Source: Ancylobacter sp. Lp-2 (GTDB taxonomy: Bacteria > Pseudomonadota > Alphaproteobacteria > Rhizobiales > Xanthobacteraceae). Taken from it: 64,000 bases of DNA. Positions within the stretch are counted from its first letter, which is position 1, and the number at the start of each line of letters is the position of its first letter. The notes under the pieces are model-generated. The model made no database searches and had not been told where the DNA came from. It saw nothing but the letters and a program-made list of their open reading frames with translations. Location: positions 679,690 through 743,689 of the forward strand of contig NZ_JAJALI010000002.1 in assembly GCF_020523795.1 (NCBI RefSeq), read 5' to 3'. Shown here piece after piece: positions 9,050-18,397 of this stretch. The position numbers and the translations under genes are program-made.

Positions 9050-9120
9050 CGGCTTGCTGCCCACCGGCGGCGACGGCCGCGTCACCCCCGCGCTTCCCTG
9101 TCGAGAGAGGAACCGCGGAT

Positions 9121-9160
9121 CGGCCGGTGAACCCCGGCCCGCGGGTTCAACCCGCCGGCC
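9121..9160 (-). terminator. terminator-like hairpin after small secreted-protein gene
   Basis: TGAACCC (9128-9134) and GGGTTCA (9143-9149) pair around an 8-nt loop, and the flanking CGGCCGG and CCGGCC can extend the stem with bulges. It lies 25 bp beyond the stop of the gene ending at 9174, the correct place for its terminator. A T tract is absent. Confidence 0.45.
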
Positions 9161-9173
9161 TTGTTCGTCGATC

Positions 9174-9479
9174 TCAGCTCTTCACCATCGCCAGGCACTG
9201 GCCGGCGGCCTCGGCATTGGTGCGCGCGGCGCCGCGATCGATCTTGCCGCCCATGGCGAGCGAGCGGGTCTTGTCGGTCACCACGTCGCGGACATCGCCG
9301 CCCGAGCTGATGCCCGGCAGCGAGGCGACATAGATCGCCTTGCCGTCGGCATTGAGCCCAGCGGCGCAGGAATCGGCGGCGGCCTTGTCGGCGAGCGCCG
9401 GGGCCGAGGCGGCGATGAGCGCCCCGAGGCACAATGCGGCGGCCGTGCCCCGGCGGAGCCCGGTAGGGGAAATGGACAT
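9174..9479 (-). CDS. small exported protein of unknown function
   Basis: A 101-residue protein with a clear signal peptide (Arg-Arg followed by an Ala/Leu core and an APALA-type cleavage site near residue 30). The mature part of about 70 residues has two cysteines, one near its start and one near its end, probably forming a disulfide in the periplasm. I do not recognise a domain. The segment VASLPGISSGGDVRDVV suggests a compact alpha/beta fold. A second small secreted-protein gene lies 24 bp upstream on the same strand and could be co-transcribed. Confidence 0.7.
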   Translation of the reverse strand: MSISPTGLRRGTAAALCLGALIAASAPALADKAAADSCAAGLNADGKAIYVASLPGISSGGDVRDVVTDKTRSLAMGGKIDRGAARTNAEAAGQCLAMVKS

Positions 9480-9503
9480 GCGACTCTCCTGTTACAAAAC
9501 GGC

Positions 9504-9812
9504 TCAGCGCAGGCCGGGATGATTGACCGGCCCGCCCATATTCACCCCCGGTCCCGGCCGCGCGACGGCACGGGCATTCGGGTTGGCGACACATCCGACC
9601 GGGTAGCCCGGGCGGGTGCAATAAATGGCCGCGCGTACGGCGGGCGCCGGCGCGGGGCGCACCACGCAACCGCGCGGATAGCCTGGCCCGGTGCAGTACA
9701 CCACCGCGGCGGCGGGGGAGGCGCCGGCGATCAGCGCGCCGGCCGCCAGCAGGGCGCCGGCGGCAAACGCCCCGGCCGCATGGCGGAGTGACGGGATTCC
9801 CTTGCAGCGCAT
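9504..9812 (-). CDS. small exported protein with two Cys-Gly-Pro-Gly-Tyr-Pro repeats
   Basis: A 102-residue protein. Residues 1-36 form a signal peptide ending in SPAAA. The mature part carries two near-identical motifs, VYCTGPGYPRGCVVRP and IYCTRPGYPVGCVANP, each with a CxxxxYPxGC core that could close a small disulfide loop, joined by an Ala/Pro linker and followed by a Pro/Gly-rich tail. I know of no function for this type. The open frame runs far upstream (to 10895) but only as antisense of the divergent gene; the ATG at 9812 gives the signal peptide. Confidence 0.7.
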   Translation of the reverse strand: MRCKGIPSLRHAAGAFAAGALLAAGALIAGASPAAAVVYCTGPGYPRGCVVRPAPAPAVRAAIYCTRPGYPVGCVANPNARAVARPGPGVNMGGPVNHPGLR

Positions 9813-10025
9813 GACACGTCCTCGCTCGGGACGGTTGTCCCTCCGGGCGCGGAGTGAACGCCCGGCGCTGCCCTTGCGCAATGCCGAATTTTGATCGCGT
9901 CCGATCCCGATACCGCCGGGCAGCATCCGCCACGGGATTTTCCGGTCGCCCGGCCGGTTCCGGCGGGTTGAAGCGGTGGCGCACACAATGTCATAACGCT
10001 GCGAAATTCGGATCGATGGAAGCCC

Positions 10026-10901
10026 ATGCTCGATACGGCCACATGGCGCGCGCCCGCGGCGGAACGCCGGCCAGACCTTGAGGCCCTGCGCGCCCATCCC
10101 GGCTTTCCGCAGGCGGCGCGACAGGCGGCGGCCGGCATCGTCGAGACCTATCGCGGCAGCGCGATCATGAACCGGCTGCTCAATGATCGCGGGCGCTTCA
10201 TCCTCTCCATGCTGGCGCTCGCCCTGCATCTCGAATCGCCCGGCAAAGGCAATGCCGGCGCCGGCAGCGGTCTCAGCGCCGGGCGGCTGAAGGCCGAGGC
10301 CGCCGCCCTGAAGGTGTGCAGCCCCGGCCGCGTCGTCGCGGTGCTCGGCGCCTTCCGGCTGCTCGGCCTCGTCGAATCCGTCCCCGGCCCGGACCGCCGT
10401 CTGAAGCGGCTGGCGCCGACCGACCGCCTCCTCGGCATGCACCGCGCCCGCTGGCGGCATCTGCTGGCCGCCATGGCACCCATCATGCCGGAGGGCGAGG
10501 CCGGTCTCGCCCGCCTCGGCGATCCGGCATTCCTGCCGCCCTATGTCGACGCCCTGCTCCAGCCGTTCCGCGACGGCTGGCGGCTGCTCGACGACGTGCC
10601 GGAACTCGCCCCCTTCGCCGACCGCGACGCCGGCATCGTCATCGCCCTGTCGCTGATGGAGACCGAGTTCGACCGGCCGGCGCTGCCGATCACCCATCTG
10701 GCCGGCCGGTTCGGCGTTTCGCGCTCGCACGTGCTCGACCTGCTGCGCGCCGGCGAGGAAACCGGCCTGCTGCGCCGTCCCGATCCGCGTGGCGGCGCAC
10801 TCGCCGAGCCGGCGCTGGTGGAAGCGCTCAACGATTTCGTCGCCGTCGCCTTCCTGATGCAGGCGCAGGCCGTGCGCCGGGCCTGCGCGGCGCACGGCTA
10901 G
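10026..10901 (+). CDS. winged-helix DNA-binding protein, probable regulator
   Basis: A 291-residue soluble protein. Near the C-terminus, the stretch ITHLAGRFGVSRSHVLDLL is a convincing helix-turn-helix followed by a wing-like GLLRRPDPRGG, as in MarR/GntR-type winged helices. An earlier segment (KVCSPGRVVAVLGAFRLLGLV) may be a second winged helix, so the protein could bind DNA through two modules. No ligand domain is recognised. It is divergent from the small Cys-repeat secreted protein, which it might control. The ATG at 10026 is the first in frame. The family is unassigned. Confidence 0.65.
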   Translation: MLDTATWRAPAAERRPDLEALRAHPGFPQAARQAAAGIVETYRGSAIMNRLLNDRGRFILSMLALALHLESPGKGNAGAGSGLSAGRLKAEAAALKVCSPGRVVAVLGAFRLLGLVESVPGPDRRLKRLAPTDRLLGMHRARWRHLLAAMAPIMPEGEAGLARLGDPAFLPPYVDALLQPFRDGWRLLDDVPELAPFADRDAGIVIALSLMETEFDRPALPITHLAGRFGVSRSHVLDLLRAGEETGLLRRPDPRGGALAEPALVEALNDFVAVAFLMQAQAVRRACAAHG

Positions 10902-10941
10902 AGACGCGTCGCCCCTCCCTCTCCCTCCGGGGAAATGGATC

Positions 10942-10976
10942 GGGGAGAAGGTCGGCGCGGCCCCGCGCCGCTCCCC
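10942..10976. terminator. hairpin between convergent genes
   Basis: A GC-rich stem CGGCGCGG / CCGCGCCG (10953-10960 with 10963-10970) is nested inside outer arms GGGGAG (10942-10947) and CTCCCC (10971-10976), with a bulge on one side. It lies between the winged-helix gene and the convergent UPF0173 hydrolase gene. Confidence 0.5.
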
Positions 10977-11060
10977 TTCACCGCCGCGGCCGAGAAGCGA
11001 TCTCTGCGCGATGGAAGAAGAGGAGGCGTTTGAGGGCCGGCCGTTCGCGTTGCGCCCGCC

Positions 11061-11765
11061 TCAGCCCTTGGCGAATTCCTTCGGCGTGCCGCTTTCCAGC
11101 ACATGCACGCTCGCCTCGTCGCCGACGAAGCTGACGAAGCGGTCGGCCGTGGGCTCCAGCGGGGGGAAGGAACCGTAATGGCAGGGGATGATGGTCAGCC
11201 CCGGCAGGAAGCGCTTCACCGCCAGCGCCGCCGTCTCCGGCCCCATGGTGAAGCGGTTGCCGATCGGCACGATGACGATCTCCGGCCGGTGGATCTCCGC
11301 GATCAGCTCCATGTCGGAGAAGATGTCGGTATCGCCCATGTGCCAGATGGTCGGCTCGCCGGGAGCATGCACGATCAGCCCGTTGGCGTTGCCGAGATAG
11401 GCGGTGGCGCCGTCGACCACCATGCCGGAGGAATGATCGGCCCGCACCATGCTCACCGAGAAGCCGTCAAGGCCGATGGTGCCGCCGGTGTTCATCATCT
11501 CCAGCTTCTTCACCCCCTGCAGCCCCAGCCAGGAGGCGAGGTCGGCATTGGCGACCACCGTCGCCCCGGTCGAGTCCGCGATCGCGACGGTGTCGCCGAC
11601 ATGGTCGCCATGGCCATGGGTCAGCAGCACATGGGTGGTGCCGAGCACCGCCACGTCGCGGCCGGTCGCGAAGCTGGGGTTGCCGGACAGGAAGGGGTCG
11701 ATCAGCACCACCTTCCCGGCGAAGTCGAGGCGGAAGGCTGCGTGTCCGAACCACGTGATCTTCAT
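11061..11765 (-). CDS. UPF0173 metal-dependent hydrolase (MBL fold)
   Basis: A 234-residue metallo-beta-lactamase-fold protein of the UlaG-like UPF0173 family. The metal motif HxHxDH is present as [10 protein letters not shown], with later histidines in HMGDTDIF and PCHYGSFPP. Relatives are predicted hydrolases of phosphodiester or lactone bonds, but the cellular substrate is unknown. The frame is open upstream to 12374 on the antisense of ruvX; the ATG at 11765 starts the canonical [12 protein letters not shown]-terminus. It is divergent from ruvX, a conserved arrangement in this order. Confidence 0.92.
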   Translation of the reverse strand: MKITWFGHAAFRLDFAGKVVLIDPFLSGNPSFATGRDVAVLGTTHVLLTHGHGDHVGDTVAIADSTGATVVANADLASWLGLQGVKKLEMMNTGGTIGLDGFSVSMVRADHSSGMVVDGATAYLGNANGLIVHAPGEPTIWHMGDTDIFSDMELIAEIHRPEIVIVPIGNRFTMGPETAALAVKRFLPGLTIIPCHYGSFPPLEPTADRFVSFVGDEASVHVLESGTPKEFAKG

Positions 11766-11940
11766 GGAGTATCTCTCTGGCTGCCGACGATGAGCGCAAC
11801 ATAGGGCGCCCGCCGGCGGGCTCAAGCTGGACTTTTCGGCCTCATCGGCCATCCCGCAGCGGAAATCGGCCGCATCGTCCACCTCACTGCACTGACCGGA
11901 CGCTCTGGCGCGCCCCCTCCCGGCGTGGTAGCGCAAGGGC

Positions 11941-12420
11941 ATGAGCGCCCCCATTCTCCGCATCGAGGAAGCCGCCGGCCAGCTGCCCCCGCGCGGCGGG
12001 CTGCTCGGCCTCGATCTCGGCACCAAGACCATCGGCATCGCCAGCTGCGACCCCGACCGGCGTCTCGCTGCGGCGGTGGAAACCATTGCACGCAAACAGT
12101 TTACTCCCGACGCGGCGCGCGTCCTCAAGCTGGCCGGCGAGCGCGGCGCGGTCGGCTTCGTGCTCGGCCTGCCCGTCAACATGGATGGCAGCGAGGGCCC
12201 CCGCGCCCAGTCCACCCGCGCCTTCGCCCGCAACTTCGCCAAGCTGACCGAATTACCGATTATGCTGTGGGACGAACGGCTTAGCACCGCCGCCGTCGAG
12301 CGGGACCTGATCGGTGCCGATGTCAGCCGGGCGAAACGGGCCGCCGTGGTGGACCAGCACGCCGCCGCCTTCATCCTTCAGGGCGCGCTCGACCGCCTGC
12401 GGTTCCTCGCGAGCGCCTGA
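11941..12420 (+). CDS. ruvX: putative Holliday junction resolvase / pre-16S rRNA nuclease
   Basis: A 159-residue YqgF/RuvX protein of the RNase H-like fold. Acidic catalytic positions appear in [14 protein letters not shown] near the N-terminus, in LWDERLST, and in [11 protein letters not shown] near the end; the [10 protein letters not shown] phrase is typical of the family. In E. coli the YqgF protein trims the 5' end of 16S rRNA precursors. The N-terminus is about 20 residues longer than in enterobacteria. An AEC transporter gene begins 2 nt after the stop. Confidence 0.93.
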   Translation: MSAPILRIEEAAGQLPPRGGLLGLDLGTKTIGIASCDPDRRLAAAVETIARKQFTPDAARVLKLAGERGAVGFVLGLPVNMDGSEGPRAQSTRAFARNFAKLTELPIMLWDERLSTAAVERDLIGADVSRAKRAAVVDQHAAAFILQGALDRLRFLASA

Positions 12421-12422
12421 CC

Positions 12423-13358
12423 ATGGCCGGCGTCCTCAGCGCGCTCGTCCCGGTGTTCTTGGTGATCGCCCTCGGGGCCGCGCTGAAGCGGGGCCTCCTC
12501 ACCGAGGACAGCCACTGGATCGCGTTGGAAAAGCTCACTTATTTCATTCTTTTCCCGGCGCTGATCATCGTCTCCATCGCCCGCGCCGACCTTGGCGGGG
12601 TGGCGGTGCTGGAGGTCGGCGCCGCGCTGCTGCTGGCGATTCTGGGCCTCAGCGCCGCGCTGGCGCTGCTGCGCCGCCCGCTCAGCCGGGCGCTCGGACT
12701 GACAAGTCCTTCCTACACCTCGCTTTTCCAGGGATCGGTGCGCTGGAACTCCTATGTGGCGCTGGCGGTGTCCGGGGCTCTGGCGGGTCCGAAGGGGCTG
12801 GCCGTCGCCGCCGTGGCGCTGGCGGTGATGATTCCCGCGCTCAACGTGCTGTCGGTCGCGGTACTCGCCCGCCACGGCGCCCGCTCCAGCGCCGCGCCGC
12901 CGCGCATGCTCGCCCAGATCGCCCGCAACCCCTATGTCTGGTCGTGCGCCATCGGGGCATTGCTCAACGAAATCAACGTCATACTTCCCGCCGTGCTGAT
13001 GACGTTCGTCGACATTCTCGGCCGTTCCTCGCTGGCGCTCGGCCTGCTGGTGGTCGGTGCCGGGCTACGGATCGACAGCCTGCGCCGCCCGCACGCGGCG
13101 ACGCTGGTGTCCTGCTTCTTCAAGCTGGCGCTGCTTCCCGCCATCGCCATCGCCCTCGGCGTGGCGCTGGGGCTGCACGGCGTCGACCTCCTGGTGGTCG
13201 CCATCGCCTCCTCGGTGCCCTCGGCGCCGAACGGCTATGTGCTGGCGCGGCAGATGGGCGGCGACGCGCCGCTGCTGGCGGAGATGCTGACCGTGCAGAT
13301 GATCGTCGCCACCGTCACCATGTCGGCGGCAGTCGCCACGGCGACCTATCTGTCCTAA
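12423..13358 (+). CDS. AEC-family transporter
   Basis: A 311-residue membrane protein with about ten hydrophobic helices and the auxin-efflux-carrier family layout: an N-terminal half ending near residue 150, a polar loop, then a second inverted half containing SVPSAPNGYVLARQMGG. Relatives move malonate, malate or other small carboxylates, but no substrate can be assigned. The ATG is 2 nt after the ruvX stop, so the two are probably co-transcribed although not functionally linked. Confidence 0.88.
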   Translation: MAGVLSALVPVFLVIALGAALKRGLLTEDSHWIALEKLTYFILFPALIIVSIARADLGGVAVLEVGAALLLAILGLSAALALLRRPLSRALGLTSPSYTSLFQGSVRWNSYVALAVSGALAGPKGLAVAAVALAVMIPALNVLSVAVLARHGARSSAAPPRMLAQIARNPYVWSCAIGALLNEINVILPAVLMTFVDILGRSSLALGLLVVGAGLRIDSLRRPHAATLVSCFFKLALLPAIAIALGVALGLHGVDLLVVAIASSVPSAPNGYVLARQMGGDAPLLAEMLTVQMIVATVTMSAAVATATYLS

Positions 13359-13467
13359 CAAGGCCTTAGGCAGAAAAACTCATGCAAAACGCGAACGGCA
13401 GGCCAGCGGCCCGCCGTCCGGCGATGGCGTGAGGCGCGAAACTCGGCAACGGCCGGCGCCGTGCACG

Positions 13468-13866
13468 TCAATTGTCGTAGCGCGGCCCGTAGTAGCGCTC
13501 CCGCCCGTAATAGCCATAGCGCGGCCCAGCGTAGTAGCGCGGCCCATAATAGGCGCGCGGGGCGTAATAGCGGTAGCGGGCTCCGTAATAGCGCGGACCA
13601 TAATAACCATCATAGCCATAGCGCGGCCCGTAATAGTAACCGCGATTGGCATTGGCGATGGCCGCTCCGGCGACCACCCCGGCCGCGACGCCGCCGGCCA
13701 CCCAGCAGCCGGTGCAGTCCACCCGTTCGACCGGCACGCCGTCAGCCCCGGCGAGTGCCGGATCGAAGCGGAGCGGGGCCGCGGAAGCCGGCACTGCGGC
13801 GAGCGAGGCGGCAAGCACGAGTCCGACCACGCCGAGACGGGCCTTCCGGCTCGACATCCCTGTCAT
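13468..13866 (-). CDS. tyrosine-rich exported protein
   Basis: A 132-residue protein with a signal peptide (ends near PASA, residue 29), a short conserved region with a Cys-Thr-Gly-Cys motif, a glycine-rich hydrophobic helix (AAGVVAGAAIANA) and a C-terminal half of irregular YYGPRYYG-type repeats, very rich in Tyr, Gly, Arg and Pro. Proteins of this kind are common in Hyphomicrobiales and are presumed envelope-associated; no activity is known. The ATG at 13866 follows a strong AGGAGG site; a second in-frame ATG lies at 13857. It is a single gene opposite pyrB. Confidence 0.75.
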   Translation of the reverse strand: MTGMSSRKARLGVVGLVLAASLAAVPASAAPLRFDPALAGADGVPVERVDCTGCWVAGGVAAGVVAGAAIANANRGYYYGPRYGYDGYYGPRYYGARYRYYAPRAYYGPRYYAGPRYGYYGRERYYGPRYDN

Positions 13867-14019
13867 GGCATCCTCCTGTCCTTTGAGCCCCCAGATCCTC
13901 GACGGAATAACGTCGGCGAACGGCACCGGGTTCCGGCGGTGCCGCGACGCGATTTCCGGGACAGGTGCCGATAAGCGCTTGCGAGGAGCCACATCAGCGT
14001 CTATCCAGCCGACTTCGAT

Positions 14020-14973
14020 ATGACATCGAACCCGACTGCCTCCTTCACGCTTGCCCGCCGGCACCTTCTCGGCATCGAGGGCCTCGCCCCCGACGAGATC
14101 ACCGGCCTGCTCGACCTCGCCGAGGAATTCGTGACCCTCAACCGGCAGGTCGAGAAAAAGCGCGCGACCCTGCGCGGCCGCACGCAAATCAACCTGTTCT
14201 TCGAGGCTTCCACCCGCACGCAGTCGTCCTTCGAACTGGCCGGCAAGCGCCTCGGGGCGGATGTGATGAACATGGCGGTGGCCAATTCCTCGCTGAAGAA
14301 GGGCGAGACGCTGATCGATACCGCCGCCACCCTCAACGCCATGCACCCGGACGTACTGATCGTGCGCCACAGTGCCTCCGGCGCGGTGGAACTGCTCGCC
14401 CGTAAGGTCGACTGCTCGGTGGTGAATGCCGGCGACGGCGCGCATGAGCACCCTACCCAGGCGCTGCTCGACGCGCTGACCATCCGCCGCAATAAGGGGC
14501 GCATCGAAGGGCTGACCGTCGCCATCTGCGGCGACATCACCCATTCGCGGGTCGCCCGCTCGAATATCCTTCTGCTCCAGGCACTTGGCGCGACGGTGCG
14601 CGTGGTGGCGCCGCGCACGCTGCTGCCGCGCGACATCGATCGCTTCGGCGTCGAGGTGCATAACGACATGCGCAGCGGCCTCGCCGACGTCGACATCGTC
14701 ATGATGCTGCGCCTGCAGCGCGAGCGGATGAACGGCTCCTTCGTGCCGTCGGTGAAGGAGTATTTCCACTTCTGGGGTCTCGACGAGGCGAAGCTGCGCT
14801 ACGCCAAGCCGGACGCGCTGGTGATGCATCCCGGCCCGATGAATCGCGGCGTCGAGATCGATTCGGCGGTGGCCGACGGTGCGCAGTCGCTTATCCGCGA
14901 GCAGGTGGAAATGGGCGTGGCGGTCCGCATGGCCGTCCTCGATGCGCTGTCGCGGAATCTGCCAAATGCCTGA
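14020..14973 (+). CDS. pyrB: aspartate carbamoyltransferase catalytic subunit
   Basis: PyrB joins carbamoyl phosphate and aspartate in the second step of pyrimidine synthesis. The 317-residue sequence has the carbamoyl-phosphate motif [24 protein letters not shown] and the aspartate-side segment [11 protein letters not shown]. No regulatory pyrI is nearby. The gene overlaps the following dihydroorotase-like gene by 8 bp (ATGCCTGA), as in bacteria where the two proteins form one complex. Confidence 0.97.
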   Translation: MTSNPTASFTLARRHLLGIEGLAPDEITGLLDLAEEFVTLNRQVEKKRATLRGRTQINLFFEASTRTQSSFELAGKRLGADVMNMAVANSSLKKGETLIDTAATLNAMHPDVLIVRHSASGAVELLARKVDCSVVNAGDGAHEHPTQALLDALTIRRNKGRIEGLTVAICGDITHSRVARSNILLLQALGATVRVVAPRTLLPRDIDRFGVEVHNDMRSGLADVDIVMMLRLQRERMNGSFVPSVKEYFHFWGLDEAKLRYAKPDALVMHPGPMNRGVEIDSAVADGAQSLIREQVEMGVAVRMAVLDALSRNLPNA

Positions 14974-16264
14974 TATTCGTCCGGTTCTTCTGGCGGGAGC
15001 CCGCATTCTCGACCCCTCGCGCGACCTCGACATCGTCGGCGACATCCTCGTCGCCGACGGCATCGTCAAGGATCTCGCACCCGGCCTCGCCGCCGCCGGC
15101 CTGCCGGAAGGCACCGAGCGGGTGGACTGCCGCGGCAGGATCGTGGTTCCCGGCCTCGTCGACATGCGCGCCTTCATCGGCGAGCCGGGTGCCGAGCACC
15201 GCGAGACGCTTGCCTCCGCCAGCCAGGCGGCAGCGGCGGGCGGCGTGACCACCATCATCTGCCAGCCCGATACCGATCCGATGATCGACGAGCCGGCCAT
15301 CGTCGATTTCGTGCAGCGCCGCGCCCGCGATACCGCGATCGTGCGGGTGCACCCGATGGCGGCGCTCACCAAGCGCCTCGAAGGCCGCGAGATGACCGAG
15401 ATCGGCCTGTTGCAGGCCGCCGGCGCGGTCGCCTTCACCGATGGCGCCCGCTCGGTGCGCTCGGCGCAGGTGCTGCGACGCGCCCTCACCTATTCCCGCA
15501 TGTTCGACGCGCTGATCGTCCACCACACCGAGGATGCCGACCTCACCGGCGAAGGGGTGATGAACGAGGGCGAGCTCGCCGCCCGGCTCGGCCTCGCCGG
15601 CAGCCCCAAGGCAGCGGAAGCCATCGTGCTGGAGCGCGACGTCCGCCTCGCCGCCATGACCGGCGGGCGCTACCACGCCGCCTCGCTCACCTGCGCCGAA
15701 TCGCTCGAGGTGCTGCGCCGGGCCAAGGACGCCGGGCTGAACGTCAGCGCCTCGGCCTCGATCAACCACCTGACCCTGAACGAGCGCGACGTCGTCGGCT
15801 ACCGCACCTTCTTCAAGCTGGCGCCGCCGCTGCGCGCCGAGGACGACCGCCTCGCCTTGGTCGCGGCCGTGGACGAGGGACTGATCGACGTCGTCGTCTC
15901 CGATCACAACCCGCAGGACGTCGAGGTGAAGCGCCTGCCCTTCTCCGAGGCCGCCTTCGGCGCCATCGGGCTGGAGACCATGCTGGCCGCCGGCCTGCGG
16001 CTGGTGAATGACGGCACGCTGGGGCTGATGCCGCTGATCCGTTCGCTCTCCACCCGGCCCGCCGAGCTGCTCGGCCTCGAGTCCGGCACGCTGCGGCCGG
16101 GCCGGCCGGCGGATATCGCCGTGATCGCCCCGGACGAGGCGTGGATCCTCGATGCGACGGCGCTGAAGTCGCGCTGCCTCAACACGCCCTTTGACGAGGC
16201 GCGCTTCGAGGGACGGGTGGTGCGCACGCTGGTCGGCGGCCGCACCGTGTACGAATACGTGTGA
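14966..16264 (+). CDS. dihydroorotase homologue, probably non-catalytic (PyrC-like)
   Basis: A 432-residue amidohydrolase of the class I dihydroorotase family, coupled to pyrB by an 8-bp overlap. The family's first zinc motif DxHxH is here D66-M-R68-A-F70, so both histidines are replaced. The usual HxxH partner also appears altered in GRYHAASLT, while the late DHNP aspartate is kept. Loss of metal ligands suggests a structural pseudo-dihydroorotase that supports the PyrB oligomer, as described for Pseudomonas. A catalytic PyrC should then exist elsewhere in the genome. The ATG at 14966 gives a standard N-terminus; automatic pipelines would call this pyrC. Confidence 0.85.
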   Translation: MPDIRPVLLAGARILDPSRDLDIVGDILVADGIVKDLAPGLAAAGLPEGTERVDCRGRIVVPGLVDMRAFIGEPGAEHRETLASASQAAAAGGVTTIICQPDTDPMIDEPAIVDFVQRRARDTAIVRVHPMAALTKRLEGREMTEIGLLQAAGAVAFTDGARSVRSAQVLRRALTYSRMFDALIVHHTEDADLTGEGVMNEGELAARLGLAGSPKAAEAIVLERDVRLAAMTGGRYHAASLTCAESLEVLRRAKDAGLNVSASASINHLTLNERDVVGYRTFFKLAPPLRAEDDRLALVAAVDEGLIDVVVSDHNPQDVEVKRLPFSEAAFGAIGLETMLAAGLRLVNDGTLGLMPLIRSLSTRPAELLGLESGTLRPGRPADIAVIAPDEAWILDATALKSRCLNTPFDEARFEGRVVRTLVGGRTVYEYV

Positions 16265-16328
16265 ATTGCCGCCACCGCGCGCCGTGGTCGCCATCGCCAT
16301 GGCGCGCAGCGGCCTCTAAGGTCAACGC

Positions 16329-16934
16329 ATGACGTGGTCGCTGCCTCCCCTCACGGGCCTTCTGGCCCTGGCGCTTGGCTATCTGCTGGGCTCGATCCCG
16401 TTCGGGCTGATTCTCACCCGTCTCGCCGGCACGCAGGACATCCGCTCCATCGGCTCCGGCAATATCGGCGCCACCAATGTGCTGCGCACCGGCCGTAAGG
16501 GACTCGCCGCCGCCACTCTGCTCGGCGATGCGCTGAAGGGTACGGTGGCGGTGCTGCTCGCCGCACGGCTGTTCGGCTTCGAGGCCTCGCTGGTCGCGGC
16601 GCTCGGCGCCTTTCTCGGCCATCTCTTCCCGGTGTGGCTCGGCTTTCGCGGCGGCAAGGGCGTGGCGACCTTCCTCGGCGTGACGCTCGGCCTCTACTGG
16701 CCGCTGGCGCTGGTGTTCGCGGTAGTCTGGCTCGGCGTCGCCCGGCTGTTCCGCTACTCCTCGCTGGCCGCACTCTGCGCCACCGCCGCCACCGTGCTCG
16801 CCGCCCTTGTGCTGGCGAGTACGGCGCTCGCCTTGCTGCTGGCGCTGCTGGCCGTGCTGCTGTGGTTCATGCACCGCGCCAATATCCGCCGCCTGCTCGC
16901 CGGGACCGAAAGTCGCATCGGCGCGAAAGGCTGA
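16329..16934 (+). CDS. plsY: glycerol-3-phosphate acyltransferase PlsY
   Basis: PlsY transfers the acyl group from acyl-phosphate to glycerol 3-phosphate at the inner membrane, the first committed step of phospholipid synthesis. The 201-residue protein has about five membrane helices and the family motifs [20 protein letters not shown] (acyl-phosphate/G3P binding) and FRGGKGVAT. It lies just downstream of the pyrimidine genes and its stop is 2 nt before dprA, so plsY-dprA are co-transcribed. Confidence 0.95.
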   Translation: MTWSLPPLTGLLALALGYLLGSIPFGLILTRLAGTQDIRSIGSGNIGATNVLRTGRKGLAAATLLGDALKGTVAVLLAARLFGFEASLVAALGAFLGHLFPVWLGFRGGKGVATFLGVTLGLYWPLALVFAVVWLGVARLFRYSSLAALCATAATVLAALVLASTALALLLALLAVLLWFMHRANIRRLLAGTESRIGAKG

Positions 16935-16936
16935 CC

Positions 16937-18049
16937 ATGGCGGGCCCGGGCGTGCGCCTCGACGACGGGCAGCGCCGCGACTGGCTGCGGCTGATCCGCA
17001 CCGAGAATGTCGGCCCGCGCGCCTTCCGCAACCTCGTCAACCGCTTCGGCGGCGCCCGCGCCGCGCTGGAGGCGCTGCCGAGCCTTGCCCGGCGCGGCGG
17101 TAGCCTGATTCCACCCCGTATCCCCTCGCCGGCCGAGGCGGAGGACGAGATCGCCGCCCTCGCCCGGCTGAACGGGCGTTTCATCGCCATCGGCGAGCCG
17201 GATTATCCGCCGCCGCTGCGGGCGATCGACGACCCGCCACCGCTGATCGCCATCCGCGGCCGGGCAGAATTGCTGACGGAACCGACGGTAGCCATCGTCG
17301 GCTCGCGCAATGCCTCAGGCGCCGGCCGGACCATGACCGCGCGTCTCGCGCGCGGCCTCGGCGAGGCCGGCTGGGTGGTCGCCTCCGGCCTCGCCCGCGG
17401 CATCGACACCACGGCCCATGAGGCGAGCCTCGCCAGCGGCACCATCGCGGTGGTCGCCGGCGGTCACGATCGCCCCTATCCGCGCGAGAACGAGGCGCTG
17501 CAGGCGCGAATCGCCGAGCAGGGCGTGGTGCTGTCGGAGATGCCGATGGGCTGGGAGGCGCGCGCCCGCGATTTTCCTCGCCGTAACCGTCTGGTCTCCG
17601 GCCTGTCGCTCGGTGTGGTGGTGGTGGAGGCGGCCGAGCGCTCCGGCTCGCTCATCACTGCCCGCATGGCCGGCGAGCAGGGGCGGGAAGTGTTCGCCGT
17701 GCCGGGATCGCCGCTCGATCCGCGTGCCGGCGGCACCAATGCGCTGATCAAGCAAGGCGCGGCGCTGGTGACGGAGGTCGCCGACATCGTCGACGTGCTG
17801 CGGCCGCTGGTCGGGCGCATGGAGCCGCCCGCCGGCACGCATGAGGACGGCGAGGAGGCTGACTACGGCGAACCGGCCGACGATGCCCGCGGCCGGATAC
17901 TGGCCCTGCTCAGCCCTGCCCCGGTCGGCATCGACGAACTGGTGGTGCTGTCGGGTCGACCGGCGGGCGAGGTGCAGGTCGTCCTGCTCGAGCTCGAACT
18001 CGCCGGCCGGTTGGAACGTCACGCCGGCAACGCGGTGTCGCTTATCTGA
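16937..18049 (+). CDS. dprA: DNA-processing protein A
   Basis: DprA loads RecA on incoming single-stranded DNA during natural transformation; many non-competent bacteria keep it. The 370-residue protein has an N-terminal SAM-like region, a Rossmann domain ([38 protein letters not shown]) and a C-terminal winged helix (about 305-368) ending NAVSLI. The frame is open upstream within plsY, but the ATG at 16937, 2 nt after plsY, gives the usual length. It overlaps a convergent small gene by 8 bp. Confidence 0.95.
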   Translation: MAGPGVRLDDGQRRDWLRLIRTENVGPRAFRNLVNRFGGARAALEALPSLARRGGSLIPPRIPSPAEAEDEIAALARLNGRFIAIGEPDYPPPLRAIDDPPPLIAIRGRAELLTEPTVAIVGSRNASGAGRTMTARLARGLGEAGWVVASGLARGIDTTAHEASLASGTIAVVAGGHDRPYPRENEALQARIAEQGVVLSEMPMGWEARARDFPRRNRLVSGLSLGVVVVEAAERSGSLITARMAGEQGREVFAVPGSPLDPRAGGTNALIKQGAALVTEVADIVDVLRPLVGRMEPPAGTHEDGEEADYGEPADDARGRILALLSPAPVGIDELVVLSGRPAGEVQVVLLELELAGRLERHAGNAVSLI

Positions 18050-18275
18050 GCGAGCGTCCGGCCGCCGGATTGTCGCGGCGCGCGACGTTGGCGGCTTCCT
18101 CGCGGGCCATTTGAAGCAGGTAATGCAGCATGTGCAGCCGGTTCGCGGCGGCGATCCGCGCCAGCTCGGCAACGAGCGCTTCGATATAGGCGGCCGTCTC
18201 GTTCGGCCCCCCAGGTTGATTGCAATCTTCGTCCGTCACGGTCTTCTCATCGGCTATGAGACGACAGCCTAACAT
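18042..18275 (-). CDS. small hypothetical protein
   Basis: A 77-residue frame convergent with and overlapping dprA by 8 bp. The C-terminal half, around [36 protein letters not shown], reads as two amphipathic helices with normal codon use, which supports a real protein; the N-terminus is less certain and an internal start is possible. The upstream palindrome GATTATATAATC could serve as its -10 region. Function unknown; a role as a small helical partner or antitoxin-like protein cannot be judged. Confidence 0.5.
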   Translation of the reverse strand: MLGCRLIADEKTVTDEDCNQPGGPNETAAYIEALVAELARIAAANRLHMLHYLLQMAREEAANVARRDNPAAGRSLR

Positions 18276-18300
18276 CGAAGGTGGAGGTATTTCTATCCCT

Positions 18301-18312
18301 GATTATATAATC
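18301..18312. promoter_or_regulatory. AT-rich palindrome with TATAAT on both strands
   Basis: GATTATATAATC is a perfect 12-bp palindrome that places a consensus TATAAT -10 hexamer on each strand, in the 200-bp gap between the small reverse gene and topA. No good -35 hexamer is seen at the proper distance on either side, so this may be an operator or an extended bidirectional promoter. Confidence 0.35.
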
Positions 18313-18397
18313 AATTTGATACCACCTATACGCGTACCTGAGTAATGACGATGGGACACCGCCGACACCCACCTCGCTGTTTTCCTCCATCGTCCAT

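Noticed and set aside
12423..13358. Possibility that the AEC transporter is part of pyrimidine or DNA-repair function because it follows ruvX.
   Set aside because: Close spacing shows only co-transcription; AEC transporters have no known link to RuvX.
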